Source: JAVBPT01 sp031549455
Lineage (GTDB): Bacteria > Bacillota > Clostridia > Lachnospirales > JAKSVV01
Assembly (NCBI GenBank): GCA_031549455.1
Contig: JAVBPT010000065.1
Span: 1-32,998 of the forward strand
Reading direction: 5' to 3'
Length of the DNA stretch: 32,998 nucleotides
Below the pieces are notes generated by a model. The model was not told the DNA's origin. It made no database searches and saw only the letters and a program-made list of their open reading frames with translations. The position numbers and the translations under genes are program-made. Shown one piece after another: positions 24,426 through 32,040 of the stretch (positions are counted from its first letter, which is position 1; each line of letters begins with the position of its first letter).

Positions 24426-24979
24426 AGCGTTTCCATCTTTTGAAGAGCCTTCTCATAAATTCGCCTCATGTACGGCTCTCTCTTACAGTCTAACACCTCA
24501 TCCTTCGCCAGCCATCTTACACCACTGTTCTCATCCCTTTTTATTTTTAACTCATCCTCCTCAGATGCTTCAAAAAAATAGGTTAAGTTCAGATGTTGGT
24601 GAGCTGAAACATACTGCTCTTTTTTTGTGTGCCCAAACACCGATAAAACATCTAGCGTAAAAATCTTCTCTGTAATCGGTCTAATATTTTGAATTCCGGT
24701 CTCCTCCATCGCCTCTCTCATTGCCACTTTTAGCAAGTCAACCTCCCCATCCGCATGTCCGCCTACCCAGCTCCATTCGTCATAAATATTATGGTGTACC
24801 ATCAATATTTTATCGCGCTTCTGGTTGGTGATCCAAGCGGTGGCTGTAAGATGCCCAAATGTATTTTCTCTTTTTGCCACATCGCTAAAGGTATCCAAAT
24901 ATTGAAGCATAACCCCCTTGTCCTTCTCTTCCTGTTCGCAGAACGGAACATAGTCTTGAATTTCCTGCTTTAAGTCCAT
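24422..24979 (-). CDS. Nudix hydrolase
   Basis: This 185-aa protein carries a Nudix box at 73-96, GGHADGEV...VAMREAMEETGI. The R88-E89...E92-E93-x-G95 core is intact; the first Glu of the consensus is shifted or replaced (E79-V80). The flanking sequence (TATAWITNQ..KILMVHH, WSWVGGHADG) fits a subgroup related to nucleotide- or isopentenyl-diphosphate-type hydrolases. The substrate cannot be read from sequence; clearing oxidised nucleotides is an inference from the operon with Pol IV and an Fpg-like protein. It is the first gene of the operon. Confidence 0.88.
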   Translation of the reverse strand: MDLKQEIQDYVPFCEQEEKDKGVMLQYLDTFSDVAKRENTFGHLTATAWITNQKRDKILMVHHNIYDEWSWVGGHADGEVDLLKVAMREAMEETGIQNIRPITEKIFTLDVLSVFGHTKKEQYVSAHQHLNLTYFFEASEEDELKIKRDENSGVRWLAKDEVLDCKREPYMRRIYEKALQKMETL

Positions 24980-25007
24980 GGCTCTCTCCTATTCATAGTG
25001 CAAATAT

Positions 25008-25035
25008 ATCATAAAAAAAACTTTTTTTCCAGCAA
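25008..25035 (-). promoter_or_regulatory. Candidate promoter of the Nudix-dinB-rsmI operon
   Basis: On the minus strand TTGCTG (25035-25030), 16 bases, TATGAT (25013-25008), about 30 bases before the ATG at 24979 (SD AGGAGAG). It abuts the terminator of the upstream gene. The spacer is almost pure A/T. Confidence 0.4.
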
Positions 25036-25036
25036 A

Positions 25037-25062
25037 ATAGTCCTAAATTAATTCAGGACTAT
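25037..25062 (-). terminator. Terminator after the TIM-barrel/PilZ-like gene
   Basis: On the minus strand ATAGTCCT (25062-25055) pairs with AGGACTAT (25044-25037), followed by TTTG. The gene's stop codon is inside the first arm. Confidence 0.75.
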
Positions 25063-26288
25063 GATTCAACCGAATAGACCATTTCAACTATCTTCTTACA
25101 GGTATCCCTATCCATATCTTCTATTTTAAACACATATTCATAATTCTCCACATCATTCCGAATGATGATTAGAACACATAATAACTCGATTGCCCGGTCC
25201 TTTACGCGAAGCATAATCTTGTACTCTTCCCCGATCTTAAAGTCGACTTTTTCTCCCATAATTAGCTTAATATCGTTTTCGGAGATTTCAATGTTCCTAA
25301 ACTTATGCCGATATCCCTGAATAATCGCCAGTGCATCCTCTTTAAATCGTCTCCTTACATACTTTCTTTTCAATTGGTCCATACCATAGTTAATCACCAG
25401 ACCATTTTTTTCTTTTTCATAAATAAAATAGTGAATAACATATTTTAGATACTCCACACTATCATATACATTTTGGTAGGAAACATTCATCTCCTCAATC
25501 ATGGAATAAATATATTCCAGGTGAAGTACGCCTGCATATTCAATGCTAATCAAATATTTCAGCTCCTCAATCTGAAGCTCCACATTAAAAGGTCTTCTCT
25601 CCTTTATATAAGCATTTACGTTGCTAAAAGTAGACATTTTAATTCGTTCATTGATCTGCTTTTGTGGTAACATTCTGTCATTGTACTCCAAATAATTTAC
25701 CCTTGTATTTTTCATATTCCAACAAATACCAAAGTTTTCATTTTCGATATTGCGCATCATAATTTCAAGATCTTGCCAGCGATCTCCCACTCTTCTTCCT
25801 TTCGCAATGTCCGTCTGTAAGGTTTCGATTAGAATGTCCACTTTGATCTTTCCGAGTGTGTTGGCCATTTCTCTAAAAAACATGATATTTTTATCAAGGT
25901 GGAGTGCTGTGTTCCCATCTGAACAGGCTCCCCCTTCATAAATCACTTTCATCCCATTTTCCAATCCATACTTAGACAGAAGATCAAAGGTGTTGAAGAC
26001 AAACTGTTTGTGGATCACAATAGACTCCAGAAGAATCTTATCTGATTTAAAGGTGGTGTCATACTTTTTGACAGATCCCACTTTTAGATAGAGCTCAAAT
26101 TGAACAGCGCTCAAAGCTTTTAATAAGATCTCCTTAAAGCTCATCAATTCTTTATTAATAAAAATTTCATATGGTAAAATAAGGGCCATAATGCCTAGCT
26201 CTTTCAACTTTTTTAGTTCCTCAACCATCTGTTCTTCATCCATTTTGAAAATTTTAATAAAATCCAGATCCATTGCAATCTTGTTCAT
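25059..26288 (-). CDS. Unrecognised protein: xylose-isomerase-like TIM barrel plus C-terminal PilZ-like domain
   Basis: This 409-aa soluble protein is not one I can name. Residues about 1-262 read like a xylose isomerase/AP-endonuclease-2 type TIM barrel: DILIETL (151-157), GICWNMKNT (187-195, where sugar isomerases have W-D-x-G-H) and GVLHLEYI (253-260). E155 and E258 remain, but the Asp and His metal ligands read N191 and T195, so catalysis is doubtful. Residues about 306-405 look like a PilZ domain: R308-x3-R312, then EISEND (334-339) at the [D/N]-x-S-x2-G position, FKIGEEYKIML and YEYVFKIEDMD. The second c-di-GMP motif is degenerate. GAAGGAG fixes the start, 11 bases after yaaR. Both domain calls are inference. 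Confidence 0.55.
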   Translation of the reverse strand: MNKIAMDLDFIKIFKMDEEQMVEELKKLKELGIMALILPYEIFINKELMSFKEILLKALSAVQFELYLKVGSVKKYDTTFKSDKILLESIVIHKQFVFNTFDLLSKYGLENGMKVIYEGGACSDGNTALHLDKNIMFFREMANTLGKIKVDILIETLQTDIAKGRRVGDRWQDLEIMMRNIENENFGICWNMKNTRVNYLEYNDRMLPQKQINERIKMSTFSNVNAYIKERRPFNVELQIEELKYLISIEYAGVLHLEYIYSMIEEMNVSYQNVYDSVEYLKYVIHYFIYEKEKNGLVINYGMDQLKRKYVRRRFKEDALAIIQGYRHKFRNIEISENDIKLIMGEKVDFKIGEEYKIMLRVKDRAIELLCVLIIIRNDVENYEYVFKIEDMDRDTCKKIVEMVYSVES

Positions 26289-26299
26289 TTTTTCTCCTT

Positions 26300-26737
26300 C
26301 TAAGTCAAGATATCCAGTAGTAATCCTCTAATCTCATCGATATGATCCAAAATATTGATGTGGCTCTTCTCTTCCTGCAACACCTCTTGTGCAAGCTCAT
26401 CCAGCTCCTTATCTACTAGTCTAATAATCCCATATACTTTATGTCTTCCCCGTTTGTCTAAAAAATTCTCTTTTGAAAATTTATGAGTATGTGTCACCAC
26501 CTCGTTAATAAAATCCTTAATCATGTCCTTATATTTCATTACATCCTTAATATCCATGTGCTCAGAGATCACATCGCCCTGCTCGTTGATCTTTTCAACC
26601 ATGGCCTTTAGCTGCGCGTCAAACTCTGCCTCTTCTAGCTTTCCTTTTAAAGTAAAGGCAAAATCACTTTTTTGAACACTATTTTCCGTTTTGACCATTC
26701 CGGTTGCATCGGTCGCCGCCATCTTTTCTATCTTCAT
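26300..26737 (-). CDS. yaaR: YaaR family (DUF327) protein
   Basis: This 145-aa, mostly helical protein has the conserved YaaR C-terminus (RGRHKVYGIIRLVDKELDEL...ILDHIDEIRGLLLDIL) and the YKDMIKDFINEVV segment. The family is of unknown function. In Bacillus subtilis yaaR lies in the tmk-holB-rsmI neighbourhood; here rsmI is also nearby, which suggests a rearranged remnant of that block. It has its own promoter and is co-transcribed with the following gene. Confidence 0.88.
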   Translation of the reverse strand: MKIEKMAATDATGMVKTENSVQKSDFAFTLKGKLEEAEFDAQLKAMVEKINEQGDVISEHMDIKDVMKYKDMIKDFINEVVTHTHKFSKENFLDKRGRHKVYGIIRLVDKELDELAQEVLQEEKSHINILDHIDEIRGLLLDILT

Positions 26738-26760
26738 ATGTGCCCCAATACTTTATTTTT

Positions 26761-26789
26761 ATTATAAAGTACTTTTTTTGGATTTTCAA
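26761..26789 (-). promoter_or_regulatory. Sigma-A promoter of yaaR
   Basis: On the minus strand TTGAAA (26789-26784), 17 bases, and a perfect TATAAT (26766-26761), 24 bases before the ATG. Confidence 0.75.
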
Positions 26790-26807
26790 TGGTTTTTGAT
26801 TATATGT

Positions 26808-26835
26808 TTGACAATTTTAAAATATATATTATAAT
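26808..26835 (+). promoter_or_regulatory. Sigma-A promoter of the degV gene
   Basis: A perfect TTGACA (26808-26813), 16 bases and a perfect TATAAT (26830-26835) lie 22 bases before the ATG at 26858. Confidence 0.85.
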
Positions 26836-26857
26836 TTGCTTAAATTATGGAGGCATT

Positions 26858-27712
26858 ATGTCTAAAGAAAACATGGTGATTGTAGCAGACAGCTGTTGCG
26901 ATTTAAATGAAGAGATAAAAAATGAAACTGGAACAATCATTGTTCCTCTTAACATCATCGTGGAGGAAAAGGAATACCGAGATGACGAACACATTGACCT
27001 TCCAACCATGATGGAACACATTAAGAGAAGTATAAAGGGAGCTCAGAGCACCTGCCCTTCTCCACAAGAGTTTATTGATGCTTTCAATAAATTTAAAGAC
27101 GCGAGTAGCATTTTTGTGGTGACACTCTCCAAAAAGCTCAGCGGCTCTTATAATAGTGCAATGGTTGCCAAGGACCTATTTCTTTCTGAGTGTAAAAACA
27201 AGTTTGTACACGTGTTTGACTCTTTCTCTGCTTCTTGCGGAGAAACACTCATATCCTTAAAGATTAATGAGTGTATCAAACAAAACCTACCCGACTATGA
27301 TATCGTGAAAAAGGTAGAGGAATACATCCAATCCATGCGGACCTTCTTTATCATTGATGACTTCAATAACCTGGTTAAAAACGGAAGGATGTCCAAAGCA
27401 AAAGCGCTAATCGCGAATCTATTCAAGATCGTTCCGATTATGAAGGGTGAAGAAGGTGAGATTGCGGTTTCTGAAAAGATTCGTGGGAAACAGCATTCCA
27501 TGACCAGACTGGTGGAGATGATGGCGGAACAAGGCCTTGAGCTTTCCGAGCGAATCCTAGCCATTGCGCATTGTAATGCGCTAGACCTTGCAAATAAGAT
27601 TAAAGAGATGGTGCTTGAAAAGGGGTACCAGTTTAAGGATATCATTATTGTAAACACTGCAGGAATCAGCAGTATGTATGCCCAAGAACGAGGTATTATT
27701 GTCGCTTATTAG
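26858..27712 (+). CDS. DegV family (fatty-acid-binding) protein
   Basis: This 284-aa protein starts at ATG 26858 after GGAGG; the longer frame from 26789 runs through the promoter. DegV/FakB proteins bind a fatty acid, and FakB presents it to the kinase FakA for phospholipid synthesis. Motifs: VIVADSCCDL at the N-terminus, STCPSPQEF (the T/S-x-PS lipid-head-group loop), LSKKLSGSYNSA, and DDFNNLVKNGRMSKA with the conserved Arg. No fakA is nearby, so whether it works as FakB is open. Confidence 0.92.
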   Translation: MSKENMVIVADSCCDLNEEIKNETGTIIVPLNIIVEEKEYRDDEHIDLPTMMEHIKRSIKGAQSTCPSPQEFIDAFNKFKDASSIFVVTLSKKLSGSYNSAMVAKDLFLSECKNKFVHVFDSFSASCGETLISLKINECIKQNLPDYDIVKKVEEYIQSMRTFFIIDDFNNLVKNGRMSKAKALIANLFKIVPIMKGEEGEIAVSEKIRGKQHSMTRLVEMMAEQGLELSERILAIAHCNALDLANKIKEMVLEKGYQFKDIIIVNTAGISSMYAQERGIIVAY

Positions 27713-27724
27713 ATATGGTAAAAT

Positions 27725-27753
27725 TTGACAAATAGTGAGTAATGTGTTATAAT
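27725..27753 (+). promoter_or_regulatory. Consensus sigma-A promoter of the small membrane protein gene
   Basis: A perfect TTGACA (27725-27730), exactly 17 bases and a perfect TATAAT (27748-27753). It lies 12 bases after the degV stop codon and is the only promoter in the window that meets the full consensus at both hexamers and at spacing. Confidence 0.9.
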
Positions 27754-27778
27754 CGTAACCGTTATACACTATTTTTTA

Positions 27779-27825
27779 TTTTCTTTATATCCATCATGCA
27801 GTACCGTCTTGGCTTATAAAGAAAA
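27779..27825 (+). other. Hairpin in the 5' leader of the small membrane protein gene
   Basis: TTTTCTTTATA (27779-27789) pairs perfectly with TATAAAGAAAA (27815-27825), 11 base pairs around a 25-base loop with an inner CCA/TGG. It lies within the roughly 90-base leader and ends about 9 bases before the AAAGGTG ribosome binding site. It does not match a riboswitch class I recognise; a stability or protein-binding element is possible. Confidence 0.5.
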
Positions 27826-27849
27826 AATATTGAAAGGTGCGTGTAAAAA

Positions 27850-28137
27850 ATGCTAGTGACAGTGGATCTGAATGTCCTATTTCCACTTATCGCCGCGATA
27901 TCCGCCTTGGTAGGTCTCGCAATTATCCTCTTAACTTGGCTATTCAATCCTAGCCGTCTGATTATCCTCGGCATGGTCGCCTCTATTCTCTCAACGCTCA
28001 GCGCCTATGTGTCGATAATCATAACTTCTCTTAGCGACCCCGGGGCTCTTCCTGGTCACATCGTCTGCTTCCTAATAGGATTAACTACGCTGGTTATAAA
28101 TGCCGTACTCCTGGGAAAGCATATTCTAAGAAAGTAA
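27850..28137 (+). CDS. Small three-helix membrane protein of unknown function
   Basis: This 95-aa protein has three hydrophobic stretches (about 9-32, 36-61, 70-89) with short polar turns (NPSR, SDPGALPGH) and a basic end (HILRK). I do not recognise a family. Its base composition is visibly richer in G and C than its neighbours (about half by eye), which suggests transfer or unusual selection. It has its own consensus promoter, a structured leader and a strong terminator, so it is an independent unit. The SD AAAGGTG lies about 10 bases from the ATG, slightly far. A role as a toxin-like or stress membrane peptide is only a guess from size and hydrophobicity. Confidence 0.7.
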   Translation: MLVTVDLNVLFPLIAAISALVGLAIILLTWLFNPSRLIILGMVASILSTLSAYVSIIITSLSDPGALPGHIVCFLIGLTTLVINAVLLGKHILRK

Positions 28138-28154
28138 GCACGCGCATACACCTT

Positions 28155-28182
28155 AAAAGAGGCCTCGGCCTCTTCTTTTTTT
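28155..28182. terminator. Strong bidirectional terminator
   Basis: AAGAGGCC (28157-28164) pairs with GGCCTCTT (28167-28174) around a two-base gap, with T-runs on the + side and A-rich sequence on the other, serving both convergent genes. Confidence 0.88.
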
Positions 28183-28645
28183 AGAATTTAGTCTGCTTTA
28201 GAATGTCAAATGGGTTCTCATCCTTTGGGTTTATCTCTACCCCCTCTATTCCCATGCAGTCACCATCACAAAGAATTTTCATTGGAAGGCTTCCCAAAAT
28301 ACCTCTTACCACCGCTTGATCAATATCAATCTCATTTGCTTCCAACACTTCACATTCATCATCTATCCGTTCCTTTGAATACTTCTCCACTATCGAAAAC
28401 TCAAAGTCTCTTGTAAACTCTTTTAGACAACGATCACAGCTAAGACTCAGGGTCACGTTCATTCCCCCATAAAGGGTATAAAGTCCCTCATTCTGTGCAA
28501 TCTGGATATTGAGCTTTATAGGCGACAAAATCCCAATATTGTTCTCCACTAGCTCTTTATTTTTTTCCGTTTCCAGTTCAATCTCTTTTTCAATATGAAC
28601 AATATCCTCTCTAAGCTTATCAAATTGGGAAAGATCAAATTTCAT
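28181..28645 (-). CDS. yceD: YceD/DUF177 family metal-binding protein
   Basis: This 154-aa protein has C70-x2-C73 (SCDRCLKEF) and C126-x3-C130 (LCDGDCMGI), the metal-binding pattern of YceD. The family is linked to 23S rRNA and ribosome biogenesis and nearly always precedes rpmF (L32). Here the gene is followed by a terminator and a convergent gene, so rpmF is not next to it. The start is the ATG at 28645 after GGAGG; the in-frame ATG at 28657 overlaps that SD. Confidence 0.88.
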   Translation of the reverse strand: MKFDLSQFDKLREDIVHIEKEIELETEKNKELVENNIGILSPIKLNIQIAQNEGLYTLYGGMNVTLSLSCDRCLKEFTRDFEFSIVEKYSKERIDDECEVLEANEIDIDQAVVRGILGSLPMKILCDGDCMGIEGVEINPKDENPFDILKQTKF

Positions 28646-28665
28646 ATTTTCCTCCATATAAAATA

Positions 28666-28693
28666 ATTATATAACGATAAACCCTGCTGTCAA
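28666..28693 (-). promoter_or_regulatory. Sigma-A promoter of yceD
   Basis: On the minus strand a perfect TTGACA (28693-28688), 16 bases and a perfect TATAAT (28671-28666). It directly follows the stop codon of the MBOAT gene. Confidence 0.85.
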
Positions 28694-28695
28694 CA

Positions 28696-30090
28696 CTAAA
28701 ACCGAAAATAGATGAAGGGGTTAAAGGATCCAACCAGAAGGTAAACCGTGGACAGCGCAAGGAGAAGAAGGAGTGAAAAGTCTAGTGCGATAACCGCCCC
28801 CACTCGATTTCCCGCTTTTTTCATGCCCCATTCAATTATCGGCATTGAGAATAAAAATGCACAGATAAGACTGAATAAGTTTCTCATACTTATAATCACC
28901 ATATGTGCAATCACCTCTATGCTTCCTAAGCCGTATGATCCTAGAAGACTATAGACAAACTCTTTGAGTTGCGCGAGATCTTCGAGTCGAAAGAGCGCCC
29001 ACCCAAACATCACCAGCATAAGCGTTATAATATGTTTTAAGAAGCTTGATATCTCAAAAATGCCCTTTGAAATCTTTTCAATCACCAGAAGGAGCGCATA
29101 GTAGAACCCCCAAAGAACAAAATTCCAACTTGCTCCATGCCAGAGTCCGGTAAAACCCCAGACGATGAATATATTTAAAATCCAACGTCTTTTAGATACC
29201 CTGTTTCCTCCTAAAGGAATATAAACATAATCCTTAAAGAAACTGCCCAGCGAGATATGCCATCTTCTCCAGAACTCAGTAATGCTACTAGCTGCATAAG
29301 GATAATTGAAGTTTTCTAGATAGTGAAACCCAAGCATCCGCCCAAGACCAATTGCCATATCTGAATACCCGCTAAAGTCAAAGTAGATCTGAAAGGTATA
29401 ACACACAATCATTAGAATGCTTCCGATTGCCTTGTATTCAAATGCCTCATATCTTAAAATCGTTTCCACCACCTCTGCCATGGCATTGGCAATGAGAACC
29501 TTTTTGGATAGTCCGATAATAAATCTTCTGCTCCCCGAGGTAAAGTTTTTGAGACTTTCCGTTCTTCCTTCCAGTTGCTTTTCTATCGTGCTATATCGAA
29601 CAATTGGACCAGCAATCAGCTGCGGAAAGGCGATAATATAAGCGCCCAAATTTAGAATATTTTTTTGTGCCTTTACCTCTTTTCTATAGACATCGATTAA
29701 ATATGAAATGATCTGAAAGGTAAAAAAAGAGATTCCAATGGGTAGCTTTAGATTCACGCTACTTAGTTCCAACCCAAAAATAAAATTTAGATTGGAGATC
29801 AGAAAATTTAGATATTTAAAGATAAAAAGCACACCCACATTGACAACAAGTGAAAAAATGAGGTTGGCTTTTCCTGCTTTTTCGTCCGCCTCAATTTGCC
29901 TCGCCAAAATATAATTAAAAGCAATCAGAAAAAGAATCAGAAAAATGTAACTTGGTTCCCCCCACGCATAGAAAATGATGGAAAAAATAAATAAAACCAT
30001 GTTTTTATAAGCAACCGTGGGTGTCAATTTATAAACCAGTAAAAAGATAGGTAAAAAGATAAATAAAAAGATCAGACTAGAAAAAACCAT
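28696..30090 (-). CDS. MBOAT family O-acyltransferase (AlgI/DltB-like)
   Basis: This 464-aa multi-pass membrane protein (about 10-12 helices) transfers acyl, usually acetyl, groups across the membrane to a surface polymer. Signatures: QLIAGPIVRY (157-166), YFDFSGYSDMAIGLGRMLG (236-254), FWRRWHISLG with H278, and the conserved MBOAT histidine H318 in LWHGASWNFVLWG. The start at ATG 30090 is set by AGGGGTGA. It lies 10 bases after an AlgJ/DHHW-type gene, as in alginate and peptidoglycan O-acetylation systems; without dlt genes around it, acetylation of a polysaccharide is more likely than D-alanylation. Confidence 0.92.
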   Translation of the reverse strand: MVFSSLIFLFIFLPIFLLVYKLTPTVAYKNMVLFIFSIIFYAWGEPSYIFLILFLIAFNYILARQIEADEKAGKANLIFSLVVNVGVLFIFKYLNFLISNLNFIFGLELSSVNLKLPIGISFFTFQIISYLIDVYRKEVKAQKNILNLGAYIIAFPQLIAGPIVRYSTIEKQLEGRTESLKNFTSGSRRFIIGLSKKVLIANAMAEVVETILRYEAFEYKAIGSILMIVCYTFQIYFDFSGYSDMAIGLGRMLGFHYLENFNYPYAASSITEFWRRWHISLGSFFKDYVYIPLGGNRVSKRRWILNIFIVWGFTGLWHGASWNFVLWGFYYALLLVIEKISKGIFEISSFLKHIITLMLVMFGWALFRLEDLAQLKEFVYSLLGSYGLGSIEVIAHMVIISMRNLFSLICAFLFSMPIIEWGMKKAGNRVGAVIALDFSLLLLLALSTVYLLVGSFNPFIYFRF

Positions 30091-30100
30091 TTTATCACCC

Positions 30101-31300
30101 CTAGTAGAGCTCGATACTGCCCGACTCAAAATAGATGTTGTTTGCTGACATCAAGAAGAGTACATCCGTTACTCCTCTTTTCCCTATATACTCTCTAAGC
30201 TCAAATTTTTCCCCAAAAGCCTCCTCGTAATGTCTTAAGTCGATTACATAAGTCTTATCAAAATGGGAAGCGATTAGATGCTCCATGTTATTGGTATAGG
30301 AGTCTCCTATGATCAGAAGATTTCTATTCGTATCGTTTTGAAAGATATATTCTAGCTCAGCATAGTCACTGTGAAAATATTCTGCATAATGATTGGCATA
30401 CTCATCTAACGAGAAGACGCCGTTGTGGTATAAGTTCTTTTTTGAGATCTCATCATAGGTAATCTTCTCCCCATTTAGATAAATCTCAAAGGGCAACTCG
30501 AACTCGATATCATAGAACTGATCAAAAATGTCATTGATGACAGCTGTCCTTGCGTTTGCTCCCCTAAACTGAACACCCATCACTTTATAAAATGACTTCG
30601 GAAGCGGTCTTTGTTTGACATTGAGCAGCTCTAGCAGGTCTTTATAAACCTCATAAGCTCCAAAAATGGTAAGGTGATGATCCGTTTTGAAAAAATATTT
30701 CTGATAGGTTTTAAAGCCTGCAATCTTTAGATAGTCGTGATGAATCCTTCCCCAAAAAGTTTGTTTAAAACGTTCTCCGTACTGATAGGGAGATGTGATT
30801 TCCGTATTAAAATCAAATATTGCAAAAGAAGTGTATAAGCCACTTATCGCGTAAACGCTGAAGTTTATATTCGTTCCCTCAAGTCCCCTATAGATCGCAT
30901 CAAAGAGTTCCATCCTTCTTCGGAACTCCTCCTCAGCATTCTCCATGGGATATTTGCGGATTAAAACCCGAAAATTTTGATCCGCATAAATATTCTTTTC
31001 TGTGCTGATTGGAATCAAAAAATTTTGTTTAAAGTTCGAATACAAAAACTGGTTGGAAATGAGGTTCGCCCTTTCATATCCTTTCAAAATTTGCTCGTAA
31101 AACGGAAATTTACTGACAATATTGTTTTCCACCTCAAGTTGTTTCTTTGCGATCGAACTCATTTCCGCATTCATATTTTTTAGGTTAGTTTTAGAGAGAA
31201 CGGTATCACTCTCATTTGCATTTGAAAGATAGACAAACACACCAAATATAAAAGTGAAGAAGGCTTCAAAAAAAAGAAGATTTAGGATTCTTTTTTTCAT
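30101..31300 (-). CDS. AlgJ/DHHW-type partner of the MBOAT acyltransferase
   Basis: This 399-aa protein has an N-terminal membrane anchor (about 7-25) and an extracellular SGNH-hydrolase-like domain. YFFKTDHHLT (202-211) corresponds to the TDHHWT motif that names the DHHW family, with Leu210 in place of Trp. GDSYTNNM (332-339) supplies the nucleophile-type Ser334. Proteins of this group accept the acetyl group from the MBOAT partner and pass it to the polymer. It is 3 bases after the lipoprotein gene and 10 bases before the MBOAT gene. Confidence 0.82.
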   Translation of the reverse strand: MKKRILNLLFFEAFFTFIFGVFVYLSNANESDTVLSKTNLKNMNAEMSSIAKKQLEVENNIVSKFPFYEQILKGYERANLISNQFLYSNFKQNFLIPISTEKNIYADQNFRVLIRKYPMENAEEEFRRRMELFDAIYRGLEGTNINFSVYAISGLYTSFAIFDFNTEITSPYQYGERFKQTFWGRIHHDYLKIAGFKTYQKYFFKTDHHLTIFGAYEVYKDLLELLNVKQRPLPKSFYKVMGVQFRGANARTAVINDIFDQFYDIEFELPFEIYLNGEKITYDEISKKNLYHNGVFSLDEYANHYAEYFHSDYAELEYIFQNDTNRNLLIIGDSYTNNMEHLIASHFDKTYVIDLRHYEEAFGEKFELREYIGKRGVTDVLFLMSANNIYFESGSIELY

Positions 31301-31303
31301 TGC

Positions 31304-31975
31304 CTACTTCTTACTCAACTCATCTATGGTATACATCTGAACATCCTCTTCCAATGCCCGTATCTTCTTATATTCTAAATCTTCTTCCTTTTCCTTGAGA
31401 TAGAATACGACATTTTTCTCATCATTCATGTTCTCAAAGTAAAACTCCATTCCCTTTTGATAAACAATCTCTTTTCCAAGCTGCTCACCGCTTTCTCTGG
31501 CCAAAAACCGATTCAATTTTTCTTTATTCTCGTTGTCTTTTAAATCGATATACGTATCTAAAGTGACTCTCTTGTTTTTGGAAAGATCATAATTAAACGA
31601 GTTTAAATACTCTCCATCCTCTCCCCCCATCTCCTTTTTCCCTTGAAAAATTAGAGAGAGCTCGCTCGTATCTTTATAACTAATGATGTAGCCAATCTGT
31701 TCTATCTTACTATCCTTTACTTCTTGGATCACGTGATCCAAAAAGTTTTGAACCGAATTGTTTAAGAGATCCTTTTGATTGCTCGTAAGCCCACTTGCCT
31801 CAGGATACTCGATCGTGAGCGCCCCCTCCTTTTTGGTCTTTTTTACGAGACTCAGTTCCTCCGTCTGCTCTCCCGTGGTTTCATCTGTCTCCTCTTCTTC
31901 CTCTTGCTTTGTGCAACCCAAGGCTACGATTAAAACGAATACAATAATCACGATCATTAAAACTTTCTTTAACAT
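31304..31975 (-). CDS. Predicted lipoprotein
   Basis: This 223-aa protein has a signal peptide ending in a lipobox A-L-G-C (cysteine about residue 21), then a Glu/Thr-rich linker and a mixed alpha/beta domain with YDLSKNKRVTLDTYIDLKDN and a late GMEFYFENMNDEKNVVFYL. The latter is reminiscent of DUF3298-type domains of anti-sigma factors, but the match is weak. The start is ATG 31975 with GGAGGTG; the SD lies in the 3' arm of a hairpin. It precedes the AlgJ-like and MBOAT genes and likely belongs to the same surface-polymer operon. Confidence 0.78.
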   Translation of the reverse strand: MLKKVLMIVIIVFVLIVALGCTKQEEEEETDETTGEQTEELSLVKKTKKEGALTIEYPEASGLTSNQKDLLNNSVQNFLDHVIQEVKDSKIEQIGYIISYKDTSELSLIFQGKKEMGGEDGEYLNSFNYDLSKNKRVTLDTYIDLKDNENKEKLNRFLARESGEQLGKEIVYQKGMEFYFENMNDEKNVVFYLKEKEEDLEYKKIRALEEDVQMYTIDELSKK

Positions 31976-32034
31976 AAAAACACCTCCACTATGCTTAGTA
32001 TTGACAAAGTACATAGAATTATGAAGGTGTTTTT
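31976..32034 (-). promoter_or_regulatory. Long-range hairpin sequestering the lipoprotein ribosome binding site
   Basis: On the minus strand AAAAACACCT (32034-32025) is exactly complementary to AGGTGTTTTT (31985-31976), which contains part of the SD and ends at the ATG. The loop is 39 bases. In transcripts coming from the WG gene the SD would be hidden; a transcript starting within the loop would leave it free. Candidate elements TTCATA and AATACTA, 17 bases apart, lie inside this region and resemble forespore (sigma-F/G) signals, but weakly. It could also act as an imperfect terminator for the WG gene. Confidence 0.45.
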
Positions 32035-32040
32035 TGATTC

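Noticed and set aside
27762..27974. 70-aa minus-strand ORF over the leader and start of the small membrane protein gene
   Set aside because: It is antisense to a unit with a clear promoter, SD and terminator, and has no SD or family features of its own.
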